Part shown: piece by piece, positions 46,731 through 57,379 of the stretch
Layout: each line of letters starts with the position of its first letter
Numbering within the stretch: position 1 is the first letter of the stretch
Source: Spirometra erinaceieuropaei
Taxonomy: Eukaryota; Platyhelminthes; Cestoda; Diphyllobothriidea; Diphyllobothriidae
Length of the DNA stretch: 64,000 nucleotides
Direction of reading: 5' to 3'
Assembly: GCA_902702965.1 (NCBI GenBank)
Contig: CACRXP010000157.1
Location: 986,718 to 1,050,717, forward strand
Notes under the pieces: generated by a model
What the model was told of the DNA's origin: nothing
What the model saw: the letters and a program-made list of their open reading frames with translations, nothing else
The model's database searches: none
Translations under genes and position numbers: made by a program

Positions 46731-47725
46731 CAGCGAGTGACCTAGCTCATGAAATGTTGGCTGAAATTTTGAAATGCGTTTTTGGTTAGGAAGGATTACT
46801 TGGTCGCGGTTGTAATACTGATCATCTTGCAGCATAATCGTATGACATTTCGGACTCGGCAGGATGTCGGCTTTTGAATACACTGCTTTTCAATCTCCTG
46901 TAGAAACCGTACTCGGTAAAAAATGACAACTTAAGTAGCATGCCTTTTTCCCATTGATTTTCGATGGTCTTGCAAATTCTGATAAATCTTATAAAAACCA
47001 CGCAAAAGTATGCTTTCTTTTAGTCAATCAGTAGAGAATCACGTCTTCTTTATATTTGATACTTAAGGAAGGAGTATAATTAGGTTTTTAAAAAGCTCAT
47101 AATTATTAGAATTTTTAAGACCGCGAAATGTCCATTCACATAGCATCGTACCTGGCCGTTTACCGCCGCTCCTCATGAAATGTTTAACATGGTCCGCATC
47201 CATTGCAAAATTTTATGGACTCTGTATGATATCTCTTTAATGGCACAGAAAAATATGTGACTTTCCTTACGTGGAACGCATGCACCTTATAGAGTGAAAT
47301 CACTAAGCGCTAATGCAACGAATGATCAGGCTCCAAATTATTCGGCAATTAGAAAACTTTTTAAAAACCTAATTATACTCCTTCCTTAAGTAGAAAATAT
47401 AAAGAAGACGTGATTCTCTACTGACTGACTAAAAGAAAGCACATTTTTGTTTATGGTTTCTATAAAATATATTTGAACTTGCAACACCATCGAAAATCAA
47501 TGGGAAAAATGCATGCTACTTAAGTAGTCATTTTTTTTACCGAGCACGCTTTCTACAGGAGATTGGAAAGGAGTGCATTTAAAAGCTGACATCCTGCCAA
47601 GTCCGAAATGTTATAAGAGTATGTCTTAAAATAATCAGTATTACAACCGCGACTAAGTAATCCATCCTAATCGAAAACGCATTTCAGTATTTCAGCCACC
47701 ATTTCATGAGATCGGTCACTCACTG
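46731..47725 (-). mobile_element. Foldback element subfamily B, complete with TA target duplication
   Basis: CAGCGAGTGACCTAGCTCAT at the left and GAGATCGGTCACTCACTG at the right, TA on both sides, 995 bp. The arms have B-type variants (AGGATTACTTGGTCGCGGTT, ATGACATTTCGGACTCGGCA). The loop keeps family landmarks but is diverged. This is the reference copy for subfamily B in this window. Confidence 0.9.
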
Positions 47726-48147
47726 TAATTTGGCGGTCCAAAAGTGCTGCAAAGATTATCGCATACGCGATTAACCTGACCAATGACAATCCTGCATGCT
47801 TTTCGGCAGCTAGGTCAGCAACTACAGATATGTAATGAGCACGAGTAAGAGTCAGCTGTTTGCAAGGACCGACACGTGATGCAAACCAAAGGTGACTGAC
47901 TACTTTTACTCATAAACTCACTAAGACGGGCAGCCGCACGGAGTCCGAATTGTATCAGAAAGCAATAAGAGAGCCCTGCACTAGGGTGAAGTACCACTGT
48001 GTCCAAAAATGCGTCTGGGTGGAAAACAGGCATGCTACACTAAGAAGTGCGGATGCCAAATTCGGCTCGCATGTTAAGGGTTGGAATTTGGGGCCAAAAC
48101 ACACAAGAGACTGAGTAATTTGCTAAAGTATAGAGTTATCAGACATA

Positions 48148-49135
48148 CAGTAGGTGGGCGTACTCATGAAATGTCAGCCGAAATTTCGAAATGCACTCTC
48201 GTTTCGAAAAGATTAATTAAGTAGGGTTGTAAAACTAATCATCATACAGCATAATTCTAGAATGATCCTGTTAACTCCGGGTGCCTTCTTTAGAACGAAC
48301 TTATTTCCGACTGTATGCAAGAATTATACTTTGCAAAAATGACTGCTTAAATAGCATTCAATTTTCTGACTGGTTTTCGATGTCCTTGAAAATTCAATTA
48401 TATTTCAGGAAACAATGCACAAGAATATTCATCCTTTCGGTCATTCGATAGAAAATTACGTCTCTTTCCAATTTTATGCTCGAAGGTAGGGTATAATTCA
48501 GTTTTCAAAAAGTTTCTAATCGTCAGATTCTTCAAAACCGTAAAATGGCAGTTCATAGAACATCATGTCTCTGCATTTACCAATTTGGCTTGTAAGGCTA
48601 ACAATATGGCTCAATTCCACTGCTTAATTGTATGAGCCCCACATGGTCTCCTCTTAATTCCGTAGAGAAATGTACGGTTTCCCGTACGCGAAAAAGATAC
48701 GGCCCGTAGTTTTGAAACCCTGAATGCACGTGTAGCAGCAGATCTGGGTCAAAATTATTCGGGAATTAGAACCGTTTTTTTAAAACCGGATTATACTCTC
48801 CTTTCGAGTATAAAATTGGAAGGAATCGTGATTTTCTACGGAATAACTGAAAAAATGAATATTTTTATGCATGGTTTCCATGTAATTGAATTTTCAAGGG
48901 CATCGAAAAGCAATGGGAAAATTGCGCGCTACTTACGTAGTCATTTTTGCAGAGCATAGATCTTGCATGCAGCCGAAAATAAGTTCTTTCGAAAGCCGAC
49001 ACCCTGAGGTAACTGGATCAGTATAGCATTATGCTGCATGATGATTAGGTTTACAACCCTACATAATTAACCTTTTCGAAACGAGAACGCATTTCGAAAT
49101 TTCGCTTGACATTTCATGAGTTAGGCCACCTAAAG
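48148..49135 (-). mobile_element. Foldback element family A, complete, next to an ABHD exon
   Basis: TA then CAGTAGGTGGGCGTACTCAT. The right tip is GGCCACCTAAAG before TA, where CCTACTG is expected. Length is 988 bp. It lies in the ABHD intron, ending only 133 bp from the exon at 49269-49434. Confidence 0.9.
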
Positions 49136-49268
49136 TAGTGGCAATAATGCAGTAGGAAAAGTGACCAGGACGTATCACACAGACAACTGTCCGACACCCT
49201 CTCTCCTCTAAACTCAGTGCATCTTTAGACTTCTTGTGATCTGTCAAAAACTCCTAACTGATACTTAC

Positions 49269-49434
49269 TGCTTAGTGGAACGAAAGGGTCATCAGCCGCC
49301 ACGAAGCAGAGGAGAGGTACTTTGACGGTATCCAGTTTGATAGCCGGTGACGCCTGATTGTAGTATTCTTCCACCGAAGAATATCCAAACATATCGACGG
49401 TAAGATTCTCGTCAAATTCACGGACAGATCGGCT
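49269..49434 (-). CDS. ABHD1/ABHD3-like alpha/beta hydrolase, internal exon with catalytic Asp
   Basis: 166 bp. The acceptor is CTGCATCACACAG before AGCCGATCTG, and the donor AGCA|GTAAGTATC is a near-perfect consensus. It starts in phase 0 and ends with one base, which matches the next exon. It encodes SVREFDENLTVDMFGYSSVE, then YYNQASPA, and VPLLCFVAADDPFVPLS. The EFD...FGY...YY..AS run is characteristic of ABHD1/2/3 proteins. The Asp pair at residues 180-181 of the visible 260 carries the catalytic acid. An unspliced ORF extends to 49467 but includes intron. Confidence 0.92.
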
Positions 49435-50706
49435 CTGTGTGATGCAGAAATCAGACAGCAGTGCCAATTGTACGAGTTGGAATGGAGAAAAACAGAGATA
49501 GAAAAGTTTTTAAAACTCAGTCTAAACAATCGCGGTGCAAATGCGAGCGAACTAATTTTTTCTAAGGTAATTAAATACTTCTATGAATAGGTCATTTAAG
49601 ATCGGCCCCTCTTTGCCACCGGGAAAATGTGAAAAAGGAGGCTCGCGATCAGGGAATATCTTGACACTAAATCCCCATGCCTACTGGGGGAGTGAGAAAG
49701 AGGCCTCAGAAACCCCCCGCGCAGACAATTTGTTTCCAGCACCATATGACGCATCGCTGGCAATTTCGGAAGAATTAAACGACTGCGAAAAGGTAGTGCT
49801 TTCGCGGCAGGGAGTAGCTGCCTTTCGGGGATTAGGCACAGCCCCCCCCCTCCCGGGTCTCATGGTTGATCTGTAATGAAAAAGGAGTAGGGGGCAAGGT
49901 GTGGGCTGTAATGGTCATTCGGGCTTAAGATTCAGTCAGCTGGGTATCTTAAATGTATAGATTAGTGCCTGATCTACTGGGCGTTTGTTTCCATCTTACG
50001 ACGAAGCATAAGTGACTGTATGTTTAAGACAATCTAATCAGTCAATTTGTGAATTGCAGGTCGGCCGCGGGGAGATAAATGAAAGTCAACCACAAAGGCT
50101 CAAAAATCTGAAAGGGCAAGTGGATGGTTTAGGGTTGGGGTTATTTACTCGTGGAAGAAATTGCGCCATTAGAAAATAACTGGCGATATTTATTTGTACG
50201 TGCCAGAGGCAGAAATGAGAGGACCGCGCAGTGGCTGTTGCGCGCGAGTAGTCAAGATGCTTTAAGGCAGTCATCAGAGCAAACACACGACAGTGCAGTA
50301 TCTTTTAAACAATGCCTGTAAAGGGGCGTTAAATTCATTTACTATTATTGTTAAATAGTGATTATAGCGTCCCCTTTTAATTGGTGACGATATGGAAATT
50401 CGAAATTTGTGATCACACAAAGGTATTAGCTGCTCAGCTCTTCTGGTCAACAGAAATGCTCCCGGAGAAAATGGCCCGGCCACAAATCATACCCTTGCTC
50501 TCTGAAAGTTTATTACTCGGCAGCTACACTCCTGCAGCCGGCCAGTAGGCAAATACCGCAGTAATCATTAGCCAGATGCCAGGTCGCCGTCTCGTCATTT
50601 GCATTTTAGGGTTTCATAAAGAATTAATCCAGCTGTCGAGATTCAGAAACAAATAAATTATGAAGGCGTCGGGACTGTAGATCTCATGGGTCCAAGGCGT
50701 CGATGT
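49435..50706 (-). other. ABHD intron, proximal part; no other feature
   Basis: ORFs on both strands up to 97 codons without recognisable domains. Confidence 0.5.
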
Positions 50707-50715
50707 GTCATTCAC

Positions 50716-51560
50716 GGGTTTGACTAAAAATCAGAGTCGCGGATCACACGCACCACAATGACCCAGAGACACAACCGAACCATGAACAGGTAGGCGTACC
50801 GAAGGCGCCCTGAGATAGGATGGGGCCGCTTTGTCGGCCGTTCATGTCGGTGGCCAGCAGTCAACGAAGGGGCGGTTGAGGACGGTGTTTCACAGTGCTC
50901 GCCTCATAACCTTTTTCTGTCTATTGTCTACATTGCCCCCCCCCCCCCCAAGGTGGAGCAATGTCTTTAGTGTTGAGATCGACGATAGGTGAGGGGACGG
51001 TGACCACAATGGCAACCAGGGGGACCTGGCTGGCAGGAAGGATGGGTAAATAGTCAGGGCAGCAGGTTAGCAGGCGACCTCGGTAGGGTTTAAGCTTATC
51101 GAAGTGTGTGATGAAGGGGCGAGCGTGCGAGTGGGTTCGGAAACGATAATAGCGTTAACGGCCGTGTCGTGAGGTTCGACTGCCCGGCTGGTTGTGGCGG
51201 GAAGGCGTGAAAGTACGTCCGCGCAACACACAGACGGTCTGCTGTGCTGATTCCTAAGTCAAGGAGGTCCGTTTTGCCTTCTACCCCCGTTTGAATCACT
51301 TCTGTTTCCTATTACTATTTGCCTGCCTACCGCCACTGCATTTTCTCCTTTTTCCTACCCTTGGCTTTGCTGTTTTCTCGCGAGTTCTTCTGTTGTGGCG
51401 CCTTAGTTTGCCATATCTTTCGGTCTCCTGGATTTCCTCCTACTGCACTCCTTTTTGTTTTGCTGCGCCTTCGGTACGCCCACCTGTCCATGTTTCGGTT
51501 GTGTCTCTTTGGGTGTGTTGTGGTAGGTGCGATCCGCGACTCTGATTTTTAGTCAAACCC
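50716..51560. mobile_element. Mutator-like (MULE-type) non-autonomous element with 9-bp target duplication
   Basis: GTCATTCAC occurs at 50707-50715 and again at 51561-51569. Between them lie terminal inverted repeats of about 100 bp. The outer 30 bases are identical (GGGTTTGACTAAAAATCAG onward), and the rest is about 85-90% similar (GAGACACAACCGAA, GGCGTACCGAAGGCGC). Total length is 845 bp. Long TIRs with a 9-bp duplication are the hallmark of Mutator-like elements. No transposase ORF is present. The exact target duplication argues for a relatively recent insertion. It sits in the ABHD intron. Confidence 0.85.
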
Positions 51561-51569
51561 GTCATTCAC

Positions 51570-54179
51570 ATAAGTCATTTTTGAGATATTCAGATACGCA
51601 CTTTTAGACGACCTGGTCCGAGTCCCTGGTTCTCGGCCAATCACAGCTATCATAAAACAGTCAATCAATTTCAAGGCCCTCTGACGCCTTCCTCACAGAC
51701 ACTCGGATCATCTTCCCTCGCAGCGTCGAGCGTATCCCCTAGTCCGGCTGTCATCTTCCTTCAACTCATTATCCAATAATTCTGCACAGAATAAAATACT
51801 CTCTCCCACTCCCCACTGGCGTCAAAATTCTCAATTTTCTATTCGGAACCGGGCCTGTAACTCGTAGTGGCAAGGCTCCGCCTATGACTCAAGCAGCCGG
51901 AATATGCTCACAGCAATCAGGGCGAAAACTGGCACGACCAAGCGTGTCACGAGGTTGACCCCGGTGAGGTATAGATCTTGATGCGAGGTGGCTTACGGAC
52001 TCGCACATGCTCGACTCATTCAACCACCTGAGTTGACAGAGGTTTTTCAGGCAGAACAACAAGACGGATTCAAGATAACATCAAGCAAACAAAGACTACT
52101 GCAGCACGGACCGTGATGATGTTAGAAGCCGTACGATCACAGACACACACATAGGGTTCGGCTTGTGATCAGCTCTAGCACGGACGCCAAAAGAGAGATG
52201 CGCTCAAGGCGTTACATGCAAAAGATACTCTGATACATCACGTGAGTCCTATCATACGATCTTCCTCACCCCGCCGCTAGTCTATGCAGGCGAACAAAAG
52301 AAGCTGTAATTGTAAAAGCCCCATCAAGAAATTGTAATCTAACTAGCAACCATGGTGGAAACTGGGATTTCATTTACTGATGCGTTAAATCTGCCATCTG
52401 ATTTGCGTGATCGTCTTCTTTACCTACTACTTGTCACCGGCACACTGTGTCCCCTCCCCTTTGGGGGTAGTCGTCGCTGCAATAGGCAGAGTAATCTTTT
52501 TATACTCAGACTGCAGTCATCTAACCACCACCCGGCAAGAACGTTCTCTTACCTCGCATTCGTGAATGCACGGGACAAAAAGGTGACTGGGTTGACAGGA
52601 GAGGCGCCTGTTCACGACGATTCCACTTTCTGGGACACTTAAAAGTTACAGATAATGGGGTAAAAACTGATAATCCTGTCGCTGGTAGAGTATTCTAGCT
52701 ATCCGTTGGTAGTAACATTTTACGAAACCAGTTGTACTAATTCCATCCTACTTTTCCTCCCCCTGCACTTCTCCAGAGCATCGTAAGGCCTGGAAGTTAG
52801 ACTTTTGTCAAAAGCGAACATGCAGAATACGTGCCCGCACAGCGATACTTCGCCTGCAAAAAGCGCCCTGTTCGGGGCCGAAAGGTTGGCAGAGGCGAGA
52901 GAGAGAGAGATGAAAGAGTTAAGAATTCCTGTGGGATAAATTAGGCATTCATGCGCGCGCCCCGGCTTCGGTATAGGGTGTCAGCAAAGAGGGAGCGCGC
53001 AAACAGTCGAAATCTGAAAAAAAAACGATACAATCGGCAGTGGCAGTCAGGACGATGGCGCCGATCCAAGCGTCTATTAGCCTCCTTATTAGGGAGTGAT
53101 GCATATAGTGTGGCAATGATGATAAGGAAGTTTGGCTGCAGCCCGCGAGACTACCCTCACCCCGCCAAGTCGGGCACATTCCGGTCCGTGCAATAAATAG
53201 AGGCCAGCCGTGTTGCGGGTGTAAGGTTGCAGACTGGAACTTTCTGTCGGTCCAACACAACTGCGCCTGATTTTGCCAGTGCGCCGATGCAAAGCATACT
53301 TTGTCATAAAAAATCCAAGGCGCTTTCAGGCCACACCTACACAACAAAATTGCGGTTCGGGAGGTTGCAAACTGACGGGAGGATTGGGTCGTAATGGCTC
53401 TCGCCTAATGTGGCCCTAAAGACGCTATGGTAATTGTAAGGTGCGAGACATTAGAGTGGAGCGCACATTCACGGTGGCTAGCACGTATGTGGCACGCGTA
53501 GATGTGTACGTAATAAATCTGATCAGTCCAATTTCCAGTCCTTCCCTTGCAGCGGTGGTGGTCCTAAATAACTAAGAGTGAAGCAGTGGCAGTTAGCACA
53601 CAATAAGTCTTGGCAATTTTATCCAGTAGCTATTGATCCGTGCAGGGACACAAGTCAGTGAGGAATTGGGGACAAACATTTGGCCGTTTGCTCTGGGTCA
53701 TGTTGAAAAAGCATCCCACGCACTGCCATAAATTATAGTTTTGGTGCCCAGCTTCACTTAAACCACTTTCGTCCTCCACCGAAAATCAACACAGTAGGCG
53801 CTAGTGGGAAGTCAGAAGAAAGGTCACTCAGGACAATAAATCATCAGCACCGAATTGTAGCAGCATTTCATCGTCATGACACGCGATGCCTCCCCCATCA
53901 GTGACAGACCGATTATTTTGCGCGCGTGACCTCTCGGACTGCTCAGACGCTGAAATTATCCACTGGGTAATACTAAATGTGGCCGTCCACTTGATAGATT
54001 GAGCTTCACTTAAGAGTAAAACGTCCTCCCAGCAGACGAGTAATACACCAGTCAACTTTAATAAAGGCCGCATCAAACTTACTACTGAGATTAGTCAGAT
54101 GATTTTCTGGGCCCGCAGATCCACCAACCCAGTCGGTCAATGTATTTGCAGCATTACATATACATATAAGTGATCGCCA
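51570..54179 (-). other. ABHD intron, middle part; no gene recognised
   Basis: A short GA-repeat lies at about 52898-52911. ORFs of up to 132 codons (53347-52949, minus) have no recognisable domain and no splice-consistent fit to the hydrolase. Confidence 0.5.
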
Positions 54180-54585
54180 AACTCTAATGCACTGGCAGAT
54201 CGGGTTCAAAATTATTCAGGAACTGGGAAACGTTTTCAAAACCTAAATATACACTTTCTTCGTGCATTAAATGCAAAGACAATGTTGTTTTCTACCAAAT
54301 GAGTAAAAGAAAGCCATTCTTGTGCACGTTTTCTGTAAAATATATGTGAACTTATAGGTTCATCGAAAATCTATACGAAAAATGCATGTCCATTTTTGAC
54401 CGAGTACGGTGTCTGCAGGAGGTCAAGAAGGAGTGCATACAAAAGCCAACATCCTGCCGAGTCCGAAATGCTATAGGATTATGCTGCATGCTAATCAATA
54501 TTAAAACCCCGCCTAAATAATCCTTCCTAATAGAAAACGAATTTCAGAATTTCGGCCAACATTTCATGAGATCGGTCACGCACTG
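54180..54585 (-). mobile_element. Foldback subfamily B, right-half fragment
   Basis: Begins in the loop (GGCAGATCGGGTTCAAAATT) and runs through AAAGCCAACATCCTGCCGAG to GATCGGTCACGCACTG followed by TA. The left arm is missing. Confidence 0.82.
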
Positions 54586-54654
54586 TATATAGCGCTGAGA
54601 GAAGCGAAGACACGCATAAATGAGAAGAAGAGGCGATCTCGGGAACCATCATTA

Positions 54655-55530
54655 TATTGCCCTGACGTTTCAAAACCAAACAACCCTTCATCGTAGAAGG
54701 TGAGTGTTCTGCTGTGCCTCATAGTATTTATAGGTGCTGACGAGTTTGTTACAACGGGTTAACCTCTCGTGAGGGGTCGGAGTTCGGACGCTAGCCGTCA
54801 TCGCACTTGTCAGCACTGATCTTAGTTCTCGATCTAGGCTGGCAATTTTTTGCGACCCCGCGACCGTCTGTGTTCTCACCTGTCGGATAAGTGACAGTGA
54901 CGATAACACCGTCGCCGGGTCCGTTTGCGTTACCGCGACCGTCCGTTTTCTCACCTGCCGGACTAGTGGATGACGCGGCTGAAGTGACGTTTGCAACTTC
55001 TTCAGCTGCTTGTGTGTCCCCCATGGATCAGGCCGTCTTTGGATTCCTGTCTTTTCGTAGCTCGCGTTTGCCATTTCTTTCACTAAGCTGCGCCCGGAGG
55101 ACCCGGTAGGCTTCGGAAAGCGCTATACAGTGGTTGATGGAGCTCGCGCCGATGCATCAGGCCTCGATTGTTTTCTTGGCTATGCGGTCATTTTCTCGGC
55201 CCAGGATTTCGGCATACTGGTGGGCGAACGTGCGTCCAGAGTTTGCGCAGTGTTCTGCCACCAGAGACAACGTGTCCATCCTCCTTGCTGCCAGCATGTG
55301 TTCTCCAACACGGATCTGCAGTTGTTTGCCGGTCTCTCAAATATAGCTCAGTCCGCAGGAGCTGCATTGGATCCGATAGATGGCGTTTGTTGTTTCACCG
55401 CATGGCAGGGGGTCGTAGGTCTCATGACTAGATGTCGAATTTTTGACTCTGGCCGATGGCGATGACGATCCCCAGTGGTGTTAGAAGACGAGATACCGCC
55501 TCAAGGACGCCGTCAATATAAGAACGCACT
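54655..55530 (-). pseudogene. Penelope-like element fragment: linker, GIY-YIG, tail (copy D)
   Basis: The minus-strand reading gives EAVSRLLTPLGIVIA and, after a one-base loss, RPESKIRHLVMRP. A second indel leads to LPCGETTNAIYRIQCSSC, then GLSYI*ETGKQLQIRVGEHM, in which TGA replaces the Gly of YIGETG. LVAEHCANSGRTFAHQYAEI and KKTIEA*C follow, where a second TGA sits at the usual Trp. The tail contains TATAAATACTATG and GAAACGTCAG. The CxxC before the domain is intact. Two stops and two frameshifts make it non-functional. Confidence 0.88.
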
Positions 55531-55544
55531 CGCCAAATTTTTGA

Positions 55545-55835
55545 CAGTTCTGTCACCGGACTTCACCACATAGAGGACGCTGGAGGACCCACTGAAGAGC
55601 CGAATCTTCCGAAGTTATGTCACGCAAGGACAGAACATCGGCGAAACACATGTCCGGGCGTTTATTTAGTTCGTTAACACGAGTTTTTAGCCGTTTGCCT
55701 GTCTCTCCGATGTAGTTGGCTTCACAAGAGCTGCATTGGACCCGGTAGATGACAGTTGTTGTCTCAGCTCGTGGCAGGGGGGCCTTCGGTATCATAACTA
55801 AACGTCTTCAGCGCCTTTTCATGGCCAACGGAGCC
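55545..55835 (-). pseudogene. Penelope-like element fragment: GIY-YIG start (copy C)
   Basis: MIPKAPLPRAETTTVIYRVQ, CSSCEANYIGETGKRLKTRV: the linker end, the CxxC and the first half of the GIY-YIG domain. After RVNE the frame stays open to 55553 but no longer resembles the domain. It lies immediately before copy D in the same orientation and is about as similar to it as two family members would be. Confidence 0.83.
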
Positions 55836-56555
55836 GCAGATCAAGGAGTCAACGCAGCAAAAATTCCGAGAAATACTGAAACAAGCGTCTGCGTCTTATT
55901 TGCCCCCTGTAAGTCACTTCCATTCAGGTTGAAATATCATGAAGTTCGAACACGGGTTTTTCGGTTATTGGGCATTAAAGTCAAATGCCGTGATGTTGAG
56001 CCATCGGTTGACTGCCCTGTTGGTTGCGATCGGACACGTAAAGTAAACTGAAGATGAGGTTTCCCCTGTTCGATTGTAGAGCAGAGCATGCTCGCTCGGT
56101 TCGGCCTGCGTGTATTGGGTAGTGCTTAAAGTGAGCGTGTACGCCTTCAAGAAAGACAAATGCAAGAGTTTTATGGTCCATAAAGGCACGAGCGCTCCTT
56201 TACTCAATACTCATCTCCCACCTTCCCGATTTGACTGTTAAGCATGCAACAAGTTTGGAAAATCAGCTCGGATAGTCGATGGCGTGCAATGAGTAAGAAT
56301 GTCGATTTAGAAATATACGAGGTATAAGAATGTCATTCCCTTACAAGTAACGCACGAAGCGTGCTTCAATGTTTCAAACCGAAAAGGGATATTGTAATTA
56401 ACCGCGATCAGTGAGTGGCGTGAACACCTTGTGCCTCGAAACCATGTGAACGTACAGAGAGTCTGGCTTACTTTTAAATATAGTGAGTCGCCGCCGATGG
56501 TTACTTGTAACTTGCAAACAGAAGACTTCAGAGGGAGAGAATTACGTGGGCTTAC
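55836..56555 (-). other. ABHD intron, distal part; no other feature
   Basis: Short ORFs only. Confidence 0.5.
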
Positions 56556-56838
56556 GCGGAGAATTCGGGGAACATCAAATTTGTCCGACAGCACGTCAGC
56601 GTTCCTGTGAACAATCCTGCAGAGGAGTGATGTGAGCGGGCGATTGAAGAGCAACCAGTCCAGAGGTCTTTCCAGACTCCGTGACGACTCGCCCAGCTTC
56701 CATAGCATTGAAATGCACATTCCAGCCTGGAGGGGACACTTCTTGTCGCCGTTTTCCATCTTTGGGGCCAGCTTCAAGTCGTTGGCCTCCGAGAGCGCCT
56801 CTTCACCGAAGGAGGAGATGTAGTTGAAGAGAATGAGT
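56556..56838 (-). CDS. ABHD1/ABHD3-like alpha/beta hydrolase, internal exon
   Basis: 283 bp. The acceptor TTACATCTAG comes before ACTCATTCTC, and the donor is CTCCGC|GTAAGC. It begins with the third base of a codon and ends on a codon boundary, fitting both neighbours. It encodes LILFNYISSFGEEALSEAND, a charged insert, then MCISMLWKLG and SLERPLDWLLFNRPLTSLL. The LxxPLxWLLFN run is typical of ABHD1/3. Compared with vertebrate ABHD3 there is a longer charged insert (KLAPKMENGDKKCPLQ) between the nucleophile-elbow helix and the next strand. Confidence 0.9.
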
Positions 56839-56897
56839 CTAGATGTAATCAGGCAAAGTATAAGTTATTAACATAGATGGATCGATAAAACAATACG

Positions 56898-57098
56898 GAG
56901 CGAGTCAGTTCCGTAAGAACGATCGGTGAGCGTCCCTACCATTGTATATTCCCGATCGAAACCGACAGGGCGACGGGCTCGTGGCCCAGTAGTTAGAGGC
57001 GTGAACTTCTAACTAACGGATCGCGAGTTCGAGCCTCGGGTGTTCCACACTTCGGGGTTGGGTAATGGCTGGCTGACGACCGACTAATAAGTACCAGT
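56898..57098 (+). mobile_element. tRNA-derived SINE family 2, first of a tandem pair
   Basis: Leader GAGTCAGTTCCGTAAGAACG and TATATTCCCGATCG. The tRNA-like part GGGCTCGTGGCCCAGTAGTT, GAACTTCTAACTAACGG, GCGAGTTCGAGCCTCGGG is at about 56977-57052. The copy ends in TGGCTGACGACCGACTAATA. It lies in the ABHD intron 60 bp upstream of an exon's acceptor side. Confidence 0.82.
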
Positions 57099-57125
57099 TA
57101 GTAACGTGGATGGATAGACAAAACA

Positions 57126-57379
57126 ATACGGAACGAGTGAGTTCCGTAAGAAGGATCGGTGAGCGTCCGCTACCATTGTATATTCCCGATCGAAATCGAG
57201 AGGGCAACGGGCTCGTGGCTCAGACATGGCCATTACAGTCTCCCTTGTCTTTGTCGGTAATAACATACTGCCTATATGATGCGCCGCTGTGCGGCTGCTG
57301 GTTGGGCTCGAGGGAGGGCCCGTAAGCCACAACGGAACGAGTGTGTTCCGTAAGAAGGATTGGTGAGCGCCGCCTACCA
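57126..57379 (+). mobile_element. tRNA-derived SINE family 2, second of a tandem pair, tRNA part deleted
   Basis: The leader CGGAACGAGTGAGTTCCGTA and TATATTCCCGATCG reach GGGCTCGTGGCTCAG and then jump to ACATGGCCATTACAGTC. The copy thus lacks most of the tRNA-like head, including the B box. The 3' body is complete and ends GATTGGTGAGCGCCGCCTACC, which resembles the family leader again. Confidence 0.8.

Larger units (their letters stand above)
43776..49268 (-). other. ABHD intron (5.5 kb) loaded with mobile elements
   Basis: Bounded by donor GTAAGTATC (49268 downwards) and acceptor CCCAATAG (43776). It holds a family 2 SINE, the 2.1-kb palindrome, two complete foldback elements (46731-47725 and 48148-49135) and about 400 bp of unassigned sequence at 47726-48147. 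Confidence 0.85.
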
